A stretch of DNA of 46,481 nucleotides from JBMOGA01 sp049318625. Lineage in GTDB: Bacteria > Pseudomonadota > Alphaproteobacteria > Rhizobiales > Hyphomicrobiaceae. The first letter of the stretch is position 1, and each line of letters starts with the position of its first letter. Shown piece after piece: positions 16,953 through 26,322 of the stretch. The stretch lies in NCBI GenBank assembly GCA_049318625.1, contig JBMOGA010000028.1:1-46481 (forward strand). Direction: 5' to 3'. The translations under genes and the position numbers were made by a program. Below the pieces are notes generated by a model. It did no database searches. It was not told where the DNA came from and saw only the letters and a list, made by a program, of their open reading frames with translations.

Positions 16953-17648
16953 ATGTTGAGCGTCGAGGGCATTGATCTGCACTACGGCGCCGCCCAAGCG
17001 CTGCGCGGCGTCTCGATCACCGCGGTGCCGGGCGAAGTCACCTGCGTGCTCGGCCGCAACGGCGTCGGCAAGACGAGCCTGCTGCGCGCCATCTGCGGGC
17101 AGCGGCCGACATCGGCCGGGCGCATCGTCTGGGACGGCCAAGACATCAGCGCGCTCGCCAGCGACGAGAGGGCGCGGCGTGGCATCGCGCTGGTCCCGCA
17201 GGGTCGTGAAATATTCCCCCTACTGACGGTGCGCGAAAACCTCGAGACGGGTTTCGCTCCCCTCAAGCGCCGCGACCGCACCGTGCCCGAGGTGATCTAC
17301 GAACTGTTCCCGGTCCTCAAGAGCATGCTCGGAAGGCGCGGCGGCGACCTGTCCGGCGGCCAGCAGCAACAGCTGGCCATCGCCCGCGCTCTCGTCATGC
17401 GCCCAAGGCTGCTGGTGCTCGACGAGCCGACCGAGGGCATCCAGCCGTCGATCATCAAGGACATCGGCCGCGCCATCGACTTCCTGCGCAAGCGCGGCGA
17501 CATTGCCATTCTGCTGGTCGAGCAGTATTTCGAGTTCGCCAGGGATCTCGCGGACCGCTATGCCGTAATGGACCGCGGACAGGTGGTGCTCAGCGGCACG
17601 CACGCGGAGATGGTGGAAAGCGATGTTCGGCGGCATCTCTCCGTCTGA
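16953..17648 (+). CDS. urtE: Urea ABC transporter ATP-binding protein UrtE
   Basis: The protein is 231 residues with Walker A GRNGVGKTS, signature LSGGQQQQ, Walker B LLVLDEPTEGIQPSII and the H-loop VEQYFEFA, in which Gln replaces the usual residue before Tyr as in LivF-type proteins. It partners UrtD. The last 26 bases of urtE overlap the start of ureD, which ties the transporter genes to the urease genes in one transcript. Confidence 0.95.
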   Translation: MLSVEGIDLHYGAAQALRGVSITAVPGEVTCVLGRNGVGKTSLLRAICGQRPTSAGRIVWDGQDISALASDERARRGIALVPQGREIFPLLTVRENLETGFAPLKRRDRTVPEVIYELFPVLKSMLGRRGGDLSGGQQQQLAIARALVMRPRLLVLDEPTEGIQPSIIKDIGRAIDFLRKRGDIAILLVEQYFEFARDLADRYAVMDRGQVVLSGTHAEMVESDVRRHLSV

Positions 17649-18477
17649 GACCGCAACCAGCGAAACGGGCCGGGCCCTCGCCGGAGTCCGCGTCGTCGGT
17701 GGCATACGCGCGCAATTCGCAGCCCGCTCCGGACAGACCGCGGTCACCGATCTGTCCGAACGCGGTGGCTACCGGCTGGCCATGCCGAGCACGTTTACCG
17801 CTCACGCCGAGGCGACGCTCGTCAATACCGGCGGCGGCGTGGCCGGCGGTGATCGCGTCGCCATAGACCTCGCCGTCGGCGAAGGTGCCGATACCGTTTT
17901 CTCGACAGGCTCGGCCGAGCGGATCTACCGGTCGGCCGGCGCCGCCGCAACGGTCGACATCAGCCTCGCCCTGGCCCCTGGTGCGCGACTCGACTGGCTG
18001 CCCCATCAGACCATCCTCTATGCCGGGTCGCGCGCCCGCCGCCGCATCGCGGTGACGCTAGACCCGAGCAGCCGCCTGACGATGATGGAGACGCTGACCA
18101 TCGGCCGCGCGGCGAGCCGCGAGACGGCCGCCCCCGTCGATGCCACGGACAACTGGCGGATCCGGCGCGGCGGCCGCCTCGTCTTTGCAGAGTCGCTCCG
18201 CCTCGCCGGCGATCCGGCCGAACTCTTGCGACGGCCGACCATCGCCGGAGCGCGCACCGTCGCCATCCTCCTGCATGTCGCCCCCGATGCCGAGGACCGG
18301 CTGGACGCCGTGCGCGGGGCGTTGGCCGACGCGCCGTGCGCCGCGGCCGCGAGCGCCTGGGGCGGACTGCTGACCGTCCGCTTTCTCGACCCGCGCGCCG
18401 ACGCCGTCATGGCCGCCGGCCGGCGTGTCGTCGAGGTACTGTCGGGGCGGCCCCTGCCCCGTGTTTGGAACATCTAG
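17623..18477 (+). CDS. ureD: Urease accessory protein UreD
   Basis: The protein is 284 residues with the UreD beta-rich fold: an early RAQFAARSG strand region, LVNTGGGVAGGD (residues 66-77), FSTGSAERIYRS (91-102) and a C-terminal LPRVW. UreD binds apo-urease first and, with UreF and UreG, forms the complex that installs the nickel centre. The ATG at 17623 lies within the end of urtE. A later start is possible, but the overlap is typical of this operon type. It precedes ureA by 21 bases. Confidence 0.93.
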   Translation: MFGGISPSETATSETGRALAGVRVVGGIRAQFAARSGQTAVTDLSERGGYRLAMPSTFTAHAEATLVNTGGGVAGGDRVAIDLAVGEGADTVFSTGSAERIYRSAGAAATVDISLALAPGARLDWLPHQTILYAGSRARRRIAVTLDPSSRLTMMETLTIGRAASRETAAPVDATDNWRIRRGGRLVFAESLRLAGDPAELLRRPTIAGARTVAILLHVAPDAEDRLDAVRGALADAPCAAAASAWGGLLTVRFLDPRADAVMAAGRRVVEVLSGRPLPRVWNI

Positions 18478-18498
18478 GCGAGGAACGGATTCCCACCC

Positions 18499-18801
18499 AT
18501 GAACCTGACCCCCCGCGAGAAGGACAAGTTGCTCGTCGCCATGGCGGCCATGGTGGCCCGGCGGCGGCTCGAGCGCGGCATCAAGCTGAACCACCCCGAG
18601 GCCATCGCCCTCATCACCGATGCGGTCGTCGAAGGCGCACGCGACGGCCGCTCGGTCTCGGACCTGATGGAGGCCGGTGCCAAGGTCGTCCGCCGCGATC
18701 AGGTCATGGAGGGGATCGCCGAGATGATCCACGATGTGCAGGTCGAGGCGACATTCCCCGACGGCACCAAACTCGTCACCGTCCACAATCCCATCCGCTG
18801 A
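18499..18801 (+). CDS. ureA: Urease gamma subunit UreA
   Basis: The protein is 100 residues, the standard length of the gamma subunit. It shows the expected N-terminal MNLTPREKDKLL and the internal LNHPEAIALI and VEATFPDGTKLVTVHNPI motifs. It assembles with UreB and UreC in the cytoplasm as part of the urea-hydrolysing enzyme. In most urease operons ureA is followed by ureB; here a nickel-permease-like gene (ureJ) lies between them. Confidence 0.97.
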   Translation: MNLTPREKDKLLVAMAAMVARRRLERGIKLNHPEAIALITDAVVEGARDGRSVSDLMEAGAKVVRRDQVMEGIAEMIHDVQVEATFPDGTKLVTVHNPIR

Positions 18802-18829
18802 GACTGCGACGCCGAGGAGACCCGACCCC

Positions 18830-19417
18830 ATGAACCGATCCGTGCTCGCCGTGCTGCTGCTCGCGCTTTCCGCCGCGCCGTCCTATGCGCATCTCGATCC
18901 GCTGGCCCACGGCTCGCTCGCCGCCGGCCTGACGCATCCCTTGTCCGGGCTCGACCACGTGCTCGCAATGACCACCGTCGGCCTTTGGGCGGCGCTGCTC
19001 GGCGGCCGCGCCGTCTGGCTCGTCCCGGGCGCCTTCGTCGTCACCATGACCGTCGGCTATGGCGCCGCGCTCGCCGGCCTGCCCCTGCTGTTCGTCGAGC
19101 CGACGATCCTCGCCTCTGTTGTGGTGCTCGGGCTGCTCGTCGCCATCGCCGCGCCCGTGCCGGTCAGCACCGGCATGGCAGTCGTCGCCGCATTCGCCCT
19201 GTTCCACGGCTATGCCCATGGCGGCGAGATCGGCACCGCCGGCGCCGGCTCCTATGGCCTCGGCTTCGCGACCGCGACCGCCCTACTCCATGCAGCCGGC
19301 GCCGCGATGGCACTCGGCCTGCTCCGCCTGCTCGGCGACGTCCACGGCCGGCTGGCCTCCCGCGTCGCCGGCGGCCTCGCCGTTGCGAGCGGCGTCGCCC
19401 TCGCGATCAGCGCCTAG
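18830..19417 (+). CDS. ureJ: HupE/UreJ family membrane protein (probable nickel permease)
   Basis: The protein is 195 residues from the ATG at 18830, with a signal-like N-terminus (residues 1-19) and about six membrane helices. It carries the family hallmark HPLSGLDHVLAM (residues 40-51); those His and Asp residues are proposed to bind Ni2+. A second motif, ALFHGYAHG, lies in the middle. HupE/UreJ proteins are thought to bring nickel into the cell for urease or hydrogenase. The position between ureA and ureB supports a urease-specific role. It may help compensate for the missing ureE. Confidence 0.9.
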   Translation: MNRSVLAVLLLALSAAPSYAHLDPLAHGSLAAGLTHPLSGLDHVLAMTTVGLWAALLGGRAVWLVPGAFVVTMTVGYGAALAGLPLLFVEPTILASVVVLGLLVAIAAPVPVSTGMAVVAAFALFHGYAHGGEIGTAGAGSYGLGFATATALLHAAGAAMALGLLRLLGDVHGRLASRVAGGLAVASGVALAISA

Positions 19418-19500
19418 GGTGCGATCGGTCGAGGTGGAAGCGCGCGGCGCATCCACCGAGAGCTTCAATCGCACCCCGAAACCATGATGTGGAGACACCC

Positions 19501-19806
19501 ATGATCCCTGGAGAGGTTCTCACTGAGGCTGGCAACATCGAGTTCAACGCCGGTCGACCGACGGTGACGCTCGAGGTCACCAACACCGGCGACCGGCCGA
19601 TCCAGGTCGGCAGTCACTATCATTTCTTCGAGACCAACCCCGCGCTCGCGTTCGATCGGGACAAGGCGCGCGGCTTCCGGCTCGACATCGCACCGGGCAC
19701 CGCGGTCCGCTTCGAACCGGGCCAGTCGCGCTCCGTCACGCTGGTCGAAGTCGCCGGCAACCGCACCATCTACGGCTTCCGCCAAGCCGTGATGGGCAAG
19801 CTCTGA
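19501..19806 (+). CDS. ureB: Urease beta subunit UreB
   Basis: The protein is 101 residues, the normal beta subunit length, starting with the characteristic MIPGEVLTEAGNIEFNAGR and containing GSHYHFFETN and ending RQAVMGKL. It joins UreA and UreC in the cytoplasmic enzyme. The start is the ATG at 19501; the open frame extends far upstream only because of reading-frame coincidence. It is 83 bases after ureJ and 13 before ureC. Confidence 0.97.
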   Translation: MIPGEVLTEAGNIEFNAGRPTVTLEVTNTGDRPIQVGSHYHFFETNPALAFDRDKARGFRLDIAPGTAVRFEPGQSRSVTLVEVAGNRTIYGFRQAVMGKL

Positions 19807-19819
19807 AAGGACGGCGACA

Positions 19820-21535
<1,716 letters not shown>

Positions 21536-21551
21536 GCGAAAGTCGAGAACG

Positions 21552-22277
21552 ATGGCGGACGGCGCGATCCCGATCACCGTATCGGCGGAACCGGAACGAC
21601 TCGCCGCGTTGGACGCGCGGCTTCTCGTCTGGCTGTCGCCGGCCTTCCCGGTCGGCGCCTTCGCCTACAGTCACGGCCTCGAGCAGGCGGCGGAGCGAGG
21701 CTGGCTGAGCAATCGCGCCGATCTCGAAGCCTGGCTCGCCGATCTGGTCCAGATCGGCGCGCTGCACAACGATCTCGTCCTGCTGTCGGCCGCCTGGCAA
21801 GCGACGCGCGCCGGGGCGTGGCCGGATCTGGCCGACATCGGCGAACTAGCCCTCGCCCTCCAGCCCTCGGCCGAGCGCCACCTCGAAACCGTGACCCAAG
21901 GCAACGCCTTCCGGACGACGGTGAGCGCGGCTTGGCCCGCTGCGGGCCTCGAGGCGGCCTTCGCGGCGCTCCCTGGCGATGTCGCCTATCCGGTCGCGCT
22001 CGGCGCAGCCGCGGCCGCCCACGATCTGACCATCCCACCGACCGCTCTGGCCTACGGCGTCGCGTTCGTCTCGAGCCTCACGTCGGCGGCCATACGCCTG
22101 TCGCTCGTCGGCCAGACCGACGCTCAGCGCATCATCGCGGCGCTGATGAGCCCGCTCGAAAGCGCCGCGCTGCGCGCCGCATCGGCGACCCTCGACGACC
22201 TCGGCGGCGCGTCGTTCCGCTCCGATCTCGCCTCCCTTGCACACGAGACCCAGTACACGAGGCTGTTCCGCTCATGA
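21552..22277 (+). CDS. ureF: Urease accessory protein UreF
   Basis: The protein is 241 residues from the ATG at 21552. It shows the typical UreF N-terminal region: LLVWLSPAFPVGAFAYSHGLEQA, then the all-helical body. UreF bridges UreD and UreG in the nickel-insertion complex. The 16-base gap from ureC leaves no room for ureE, which usually sits here. The ureF stop overlaps the ureG start (ATGA at 22274-22277). Confidence 0.95.
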   Translation: MADGAIPITVSAEPERLAALDARLLVWLSPAFPVGAFAYSHGLEQAAERGWLSNRADLEAWLADLVQIGALHNDLVLLSAAWQATRAGAWPDLADIGELALALQPSAERHLETVTQGNAFRTTVSAAWPAAGLEAAFAALPGDVAYPVALGAAAAAHDLTIPPTALAYGVAFVSSLTSAAIRLSLVGQTDAQRIIAALMSPLESAALRAASATLDDLGGASFRSDLASLAHETQYTRLFRS

Positions 22278-22891
22278 CCACGTCCCACGGCCCACTCCGC
22301 GTCGGCATCGGCGGTCCGGTTGGTTCCGGCAAAACCACGCTGACGGCCGCGCTCTGCCGGCTCTTCCATCCCCGCTACGACATCTGCGCGATCACCAACG
22401 ACATCTACACCAAGGAGGATGCGGAGATCCTGATGCGGGAGCAGGCGCTGCCGCTGGATCGCATCATGGGCGTGGAAACCGGCGGCTGTCCGCATACCGC
22501 TATTCGCGAAGACTGCTCGATCAATTTGGCCGCCATCGACACCATGCGGCGCAAGCTCCCGAAGCTCGATCTCATCCTGATCGAGTCCGGCGGGGACAAT
22601 CTTGCCGCCACCTTCTCGCCCGAACTCGCCGACCTCACGATCTATGTGATCGACGTCGCCCAGGGCGAAAAGATCCCGCGCAAGGGAGGCCCAGGGATCG
22701 TGCGTTCCGACCTCCTGGTGATCAACAAGACCGATCTCGCACCTCATGTCGGCGCGAGCCTCGCGGTCATGGATCAGGACGCCAAGCGCATGCGCGGCGA
22801 GCGGCCCTTCGTCTTCACCAATCTAAAGACCGGCGAGGGGGTCGGCCCCATCGCCGCGTTCATCACCCGCGCGGGCGGGCTGGCGGCGTAG
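22274..22891 (+). CDS. ureG: Urease accessory GTPase UreG
   Basis: The protein is 205 residues. It has the P-loop GGPVGSGKTT, the nickel-binding CPH motif in VETGGCPHTAIRED and the switch-like ESGGDNL, and it binds GTP (NKTDL). UreG delivers nickel to the urease complex at the cost of GTP. There is no His-rich N-terminal extension that might replace UreE storage. It is the last gene of the plus-strand urea operon, and its stop is only three bases from the end of the convergent BKACE gene. Confidence 0.97.
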   Translation: MTTSHGPLRVGIGGPVGSGKTTLTAALCRLFHPRYDICAITNDIYTKEDAEILMREQALPLDRIMGVETGGCPHTAIREDCSINLAAIDTMRRKLPKLDLILIESGGDNLAATFSPELADLTIYVIDVAQGEKIPRKGGPGIVRSDLLVINKTDLAPHVGASLAVMDQDAKRMRGERPFVFTNLKTGEGVGPIAAFITRAGGLAA

Positions 22892-22894
22892 CGA

Positions 22895-23725
22895 TCAGGC
22901 GGGCGCGAGGGACAGCAGGCGGCGGGCCTCCGCCACCGTCGCCGGATGGCGGCCGTACGCGCCACACAAGTCCGCAACCCGCTTCACCAGCGCCGCGTTC
23001 GACGGCGCCAGGGTCGACTTGTCCCAGCGCACGTTGTCTTCGAGACCGGTTCGGCAATGCCCGCCGAGTTCCAGCGACCATCGGTTGACCGTCAACTGAT
23101 CCTTGCCGATGCCGGCACCGGTCCACGTCGCGTCGGGCGCAATCCGCTTGAGCGTCGCCACATAGAAATCGAACGTCGGCCGGTCGACCGGCATGGCATT
23201 CTTGACGCCCATCACGAACTGCACGTGAAGCGGCGCCTTCATCTTGCCGTCGTGCTGCATCTCGACGGCCTTGAACAGCATCGACAGATCGAACACCTCG
23301 ATCTCCGGCTTCACATCGTATTTGTGCATCTCGTCGGCCAGCCAGTCGATCAGCTCGGGGCTGTTCTCGTAGATGCGCTTCGGGAAGTTGCACGAGCCGG
23401 TCGACAGCGAGGCCATGTCCGGCTTGATCGGCAGCATGCCGCCGCGCTCCCGTCCGGTGCCGGAGCGCCCGCCGGTCGACAGTTGGATGATCATGCCGGG
23501 ACAGTGCTTGCGCAGCCCCTCGGTGAGCAGCGCAAAACGCGCTGCATCCGACGTCGGCGTGCCGTCGTCGTTGCGGACGTGACAATGGGCGAGCGTGGCG
23601 CCGGCCTCGAACGCGGCCTGCGTGGACTCGATCTGCTCGGCGATCGTGATCGGCACCGCCGGATTGTCTTTCTTGGTCGGCACCGAGCCGGTGATGGCGA
23701 CCGTTATGATGCACGGTGTCGTCAT
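22895..23725 (-). CDS. Beta-keto acid cleavage enzyme (BKACE, DUF849)
   Basis: The protein is 276 residues from the ATG at 23725 (GGGAG just upstream). It is a TIM-barrel of the DUF849 family, shown by AHCHVRN, whose two His residues bind zinc, and by the LSTGG and FGVKNAMP-like core (VMGVKNAMP). Members cleave 3-keto acids with acetyl-CoA to acetoacetate and a CoA thioester. It follows pcaG by 28 bases on the same strand, so a substrate from protocatechuate breakdown such as 3-oxoadipate is plausible. Family membership is firm; the substrate is inference. Confidence 0.88.
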   Translation of the reverse strand: MTTPCIITVAITGSVPTKKDNPAVPITIAEQIESTQAAFEAGATLAHCHVRNDDGTPTSDAARFALLTEGLRKHCPGMIIQLSTGGRSGTGRERGGMLPIKPDMASLSTGSCNFPKRIYENSPELIDWLADEMHKYDVKPEIEVFDLSMLFKAVEMQHDGKMKAPLHVQFVMGVKNAMPVDRPTFDFYVATLKRIAPDATWTGAGIGKDQLTVNRWSLELGGHCRTGLEDNVRWDKSTLAPSNAALVKRVADLCGAYGRHPATVAEARRLLSLAPA

Positions 23726-23753
23726 GGCATTTCTCCCACTTCTTTTTGTTGTC

Positions 23754-24347
23754 TCAGACGTCGAAGAAGGCGGTCTCGCGCTCACCCTGCATGTGGATGT
23801 CGAAGCGATAGACCGGCAGCCCGGTGATCGAGACCCGTTCTGCCATCAGCGTCTTGCGCCGCTCCGCCGGCACGCACAGAAGCACCGGATCGCGTTCGTT
23901 GAGCGCAGACTCCTCGGGGAAGTAGATCCGCGTGAACGCATGCACCAGTATGCCACGCATGAATACCGTCACGTTGATATGCGGCGCCGACTTACCGTCC
24001 GCCGAACCCGGTTTCACCGTATCGAACCAGAACCGATGCGCCGGGTCGGTGCCCGTGCCGCACCGGCCGAAACCCTTGAACGTGCTGTTCGAATCCCGCC
24101 CACCGGACGGATGCGCATAGCGGCCCTGTCCGTCGGCCTGCCAGATTTCGATCATCGCGTCGCTGATCGGCGCGCCTTCGCCGTCGAACACCCGACCCTC
24201 GATGCGAATGCGCTCGCCGGCCGCATCGTCGGTGGCGACGGCCGAACCCGCGATGCTTTTCATCTCGTAGCCATACTGCTCGGGCGTCAGCCCGTAGGCG
24301 AAATACGGCCCGACGGTTTGCGAAGGGGTCTGCTTGAAGGGCGCCAT
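23754..24347 (-). CDS. pcaG: Protocatechuate 3,4-dioxygenase alpha subunit PcaG
   Basis: The protein is 197 residues. It has the alpha-subunit signatures TPSQTVGPYFAYGL near the N-terminus, IEIWQADGQGRY, FGRCGTG and HINVTVFMRG, and lacks the iron-binding Tyr/His set of the beta chain, as expected. With PcaH it cleaves the aromatic ring of protocatechuate to 3-carboxy-cis,cis-muconate. It starts three bases after the pcaH stop, so the subunits are translationally coupled. Confidence 0.95.
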   Translation of the reverse strand: MAPFKQTPSQTVGPYFAYGLTPEQYGYEMKSIAGSAVATDDAAGERIRIEGRVFDGEGAPISDAMIEIWQADGQGRYAHPSGGRDSNSTFKGFGRCGTGTDPAHRFWFDTVKPGSADGKSAPHINVTVFMRGILVHAFTRIYFPEESALNERDPVLLCVPAERRKTLMAERVSITGLPVYRFDIHMQGERETAFFDV

Positions 24348-24350
24348 GGC

Positions 24351-25055
24351 TCAGTCCTCCATCGGCGTTGCGTGCCGGCCGCGCAGCACGATGTCGAACG
24401 TGTAGCCGAGCGCGAAACCGGGCTCCGTCACGTCGATCGAGAAGTTCGAGATGAGGCGCTCGCGGGCCCCCACCGGCGCACTCTGATAGATGGGATCGAG
24501 GTCGAGCAGCGGATCCCCAGGAAAATACATCTGGGTGACCAGCCGGGTCACGAACGACGGTCCGAACAGCGAAAAATGAATGTGGTTCGGCCGCCAAGCA
24601 TTGTGGTGATTGCCCCAGGGATAGGCCCCCGGTTTGATCGAATAGAAGCGGTACCTGCCTTCGCCGTCGGTCACGCAACGGCCACCCCCGAAAAAGTTCG
24701 GATCGAGGGGCGCATCGTGCTGGTCGACCTTGTGGATGTAACGGCCCGCGGCGTTCGCCTGCCAGACCTCGACCAGCGCATGCGGGACCGGGCGACCATC
24801 CTCGTCGAGCACCCGCCCCGTTACCACGATCCGCTCGCCGAGCGGCTCGCCGTTCTTGCGGCCGTTGCGGGTGAGGTCGGCGTCCAGCGCCCCCAAATTC
24901 TCGTGGCCGTACACGGGTCCGGTCAGCTCCGACAGCGCCTGCTTGATGGGAATGAGCGGCTTGGTCGGGCCGCGCAGCGCGGTGGACTTGTATCCACTAT
25001 CGATGTAGCGCGGCTGGGCGGCCCAATCGCGCGCCGCAAATGGTCGGTCGGTCAT
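24351..25055 (-). CDS. pcaH: Protocatechuate 3,4-dioxygenase beta subunit PcaH
   Basis: The protein is 234 residues from the ATG at 25055 (GAGGAG upstream). It holds the non-haem Fe(III) ligands: a Tyr in AAGRYIHK, a Tyr in KPGAYPW and the paired His of RPNHIHF. With PcaG it forms the intradiol dioxygenase of the beta-ketoadipate pathway. The rest of the pathway (pcaB, pcaC, pcaD, pcaI/J) and its regulator pcaQ are not in this window. It is the first gene of a pcaH-pcaG-BKACE unit. Confidence 0.95.
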   Translation of the reverse strand: MTDRPFAARDWAAQPRYIDSGYKSTALRGPTKPLIPIKQALSELTGPVYGHENLGALDADLTRNGRKNGEPLGERIVVTGRVLDEDGRPVPHALVEVWQANAAGRYIHKVDQHDAPLDPNFFGGGRCVTDGEGRYRFYSIKPGAYPWGNHHNAWRPNHIHFSLFGPSFVTRLVTQMYFPGDPLLDLDPIYQSAPVGARERLISNFSIDVTEPGFALGYTFDIVLRGRHATPMED

Positions 25056-25453
25056 GCTGCCTCTCCTCGGATCGCGGCCCTTCGGCTCTTTTTTGGTCGC
25101 CCGAACAATGAACCTGTTGCGGCGTCTCTGCAACGATAGCCCGGCATGGTTGTGGGCACTTCATACCGCGATGCATACCTTCGCCCACACGTCCGCATCG
25201 CGGGACGCCGTTACCAGCCGGCGCGGCGCCGTGCGCCACGGACGGCTGGCAAACCGAAATTGAACAGCAGTCATTCAGTCCGACAACGGCAGCAGAAAGA
25301 ACGCACACGCCACAGAAGAGAGAAAAATGCCACCTGGGCGAGCCAATTCATCTTGACACGCAGCATCCGTTAACGATTTATTAACTACGTTTTGTTAACC
25401 AAAGGTTGCGTGGTTGCAGCGCCCCCGCTGCGAGCTTGGCGAGAGTTTTGCGT
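25056..25453. promoter_or_regulatory. Divergent intergenic region between pcaH and the PvcA-like gene
   Basis: The 398 bases between start codons must hold promoters for both directions. A likely sigma-70 promoter facing right and three TTAAC repeats lie in the AT-rich last 100 bases and are listed separately. The half next to pcaH has no convincing promoter motif. I see no small gene here. The AT content near 25320-25400 is clearly higher than in the flanking genes. Confidence 0.55.
25353..25382 (+). promoter_or_regulatory. Candidate sigma-70 promoter for the PvcA-like gene
   Basis: TTGACA (25353-25358) is a perfect -35 box. After 18 bases, TTTATT (25377-25382) matches the -10 consensus at four of six positions. 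The coding start is at 25454. The -10 area overlaps TTAAC repeats at 25370, 25381 and 25395, two of them as GTTAAC palindromes 25 bases apart. A regulator bound there would cover the promoter. Confidence 0.5.
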
Positions 25454-26272
25454 ATGTCCAGGACCACTTCCTCCGATCGCAAGTCGTTCGATCACATCAC
25501 CGTCCCCGCGGGCGTGCGCGCTGCCGCTGCGCCCCGGCACATCGACCAGATCCTGCAATCCTTCAACACCTGGGCCTTCAAGCGCGCGCAGCCATCGGAC
25601 AGCCGGCTGCTCGGCAAGGTCGTCAAGGGCGCGGTACTGCGCCAGGAGCCGATCAGCTTCGTCCTCTACTGGGGCAAAGGCCCCCGCTCCACGGTCGGCG
25701 CCTACGAGGCCCAATGCCTCGATTTTCTCTCCGCGATGGCCAACCGCGTGGCCGCCGTCTACGACAAGGGCGCCGCGTTCAATCTTGTGCTGACCGATAC
25801 CCATGCACTTCTGAACGGCCATTCCCCATCCGATGTCACCCGCTACTTCGCCGAGGTCGCCCAGACGGCGGGAACCTACGGCTTCGCGTCCTATCTGCTG
25901 GGCGATCTGTGCAGCGCCGCCGGAGGCGACGTCGCCGTGCCGACCGATTGCGCCCCGTCGGAAAAGACACTCGATCAACTCGCGCGCAGCGCCATGCGCT
26001 GGTACCGCGGCGCCGGCACGCCCGAGGAGGGCGCACGCACCTACTACCGCATGAACATGTTCGAGCGGGAGGTCGTCGAGCACTTCTTCCCCGCATCCGT
26101 CTTCGTGACCTTCAACGGTCACGAACACCGCGAGCTGTTCCCCGTCCAACTGCCGATTTTCTATATGTATTCGCTGAAGCGCGGCACCAGCGTGAAACCC
26201 TGGTTTCTTCCCGATCCGGCGGACGCCTCCAACACCGATAGCGACATCGAACTCATGAAGTGCGGCACCTGA
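25454..26272 (+). CDS. Protein distantly resembling isocyanide synthases (PvcA/Dit1)
   Basis: The protein is 272 residues from the ATG at 25454, with no signal peptide or membrane segment, so it is probably cytoplasmic. I do not recognise it as a named family. Residues 65-130 nevertheless follow the PvcA/Dit1 pattern: a PI-x-F strand with YWGKGPR where those enzymes have FPAKSPN, a leucine-rich helix, a Y-x-x-GA strand and LTDTHALLNG where they have a SDG-x-x-F-x-D motif. Isocyanide synthases convert an aromatic amino acid to an isonitrile. If related, it is a divergent member and the reaction may differ. It is followed 50 bases later by a TauE-type exporter. A motif resemblance by eye is weak evidence. 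Confidence 0.55.
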   Translation: MSRTTSSDRKSFDHITVPAGVRAAAAPRHIDQILQSFNTWAFKRAQPSDSRLLGKVVKGAVLRQEPISFVLYWGKGPRSTVGAYEAQCLDFLSAMANRVAAVYDKGAAFNLVLTDTHALLNGHSPSDVTRYFAEVAQTAGTYGFASYLLGDLCSAAGGDVAVPTDCAPSEKTLDQLARSAMRWYRGAGTPEEGARTYYRMNMFEREVVEHFFPASVFVTFNGHEHRELFPVQLPIFYMYSLKRGTSVKPWFLPDPADASNTDSDIELMKCGT

Positions 26273-26322
26273 TCGCCCCGGCGATCGGCACCGCATCGGC
26301 AAAAACCCCCTGCGAGGACACG

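Noticed and set aside
25090..25097. Run of T upstream of pcaH as a possible terminator
   Set aside because: The preceding bases form only a weak stem on the plus strand, and no plus-strand gene ends there. It is probably just part of the pcaH leader region.
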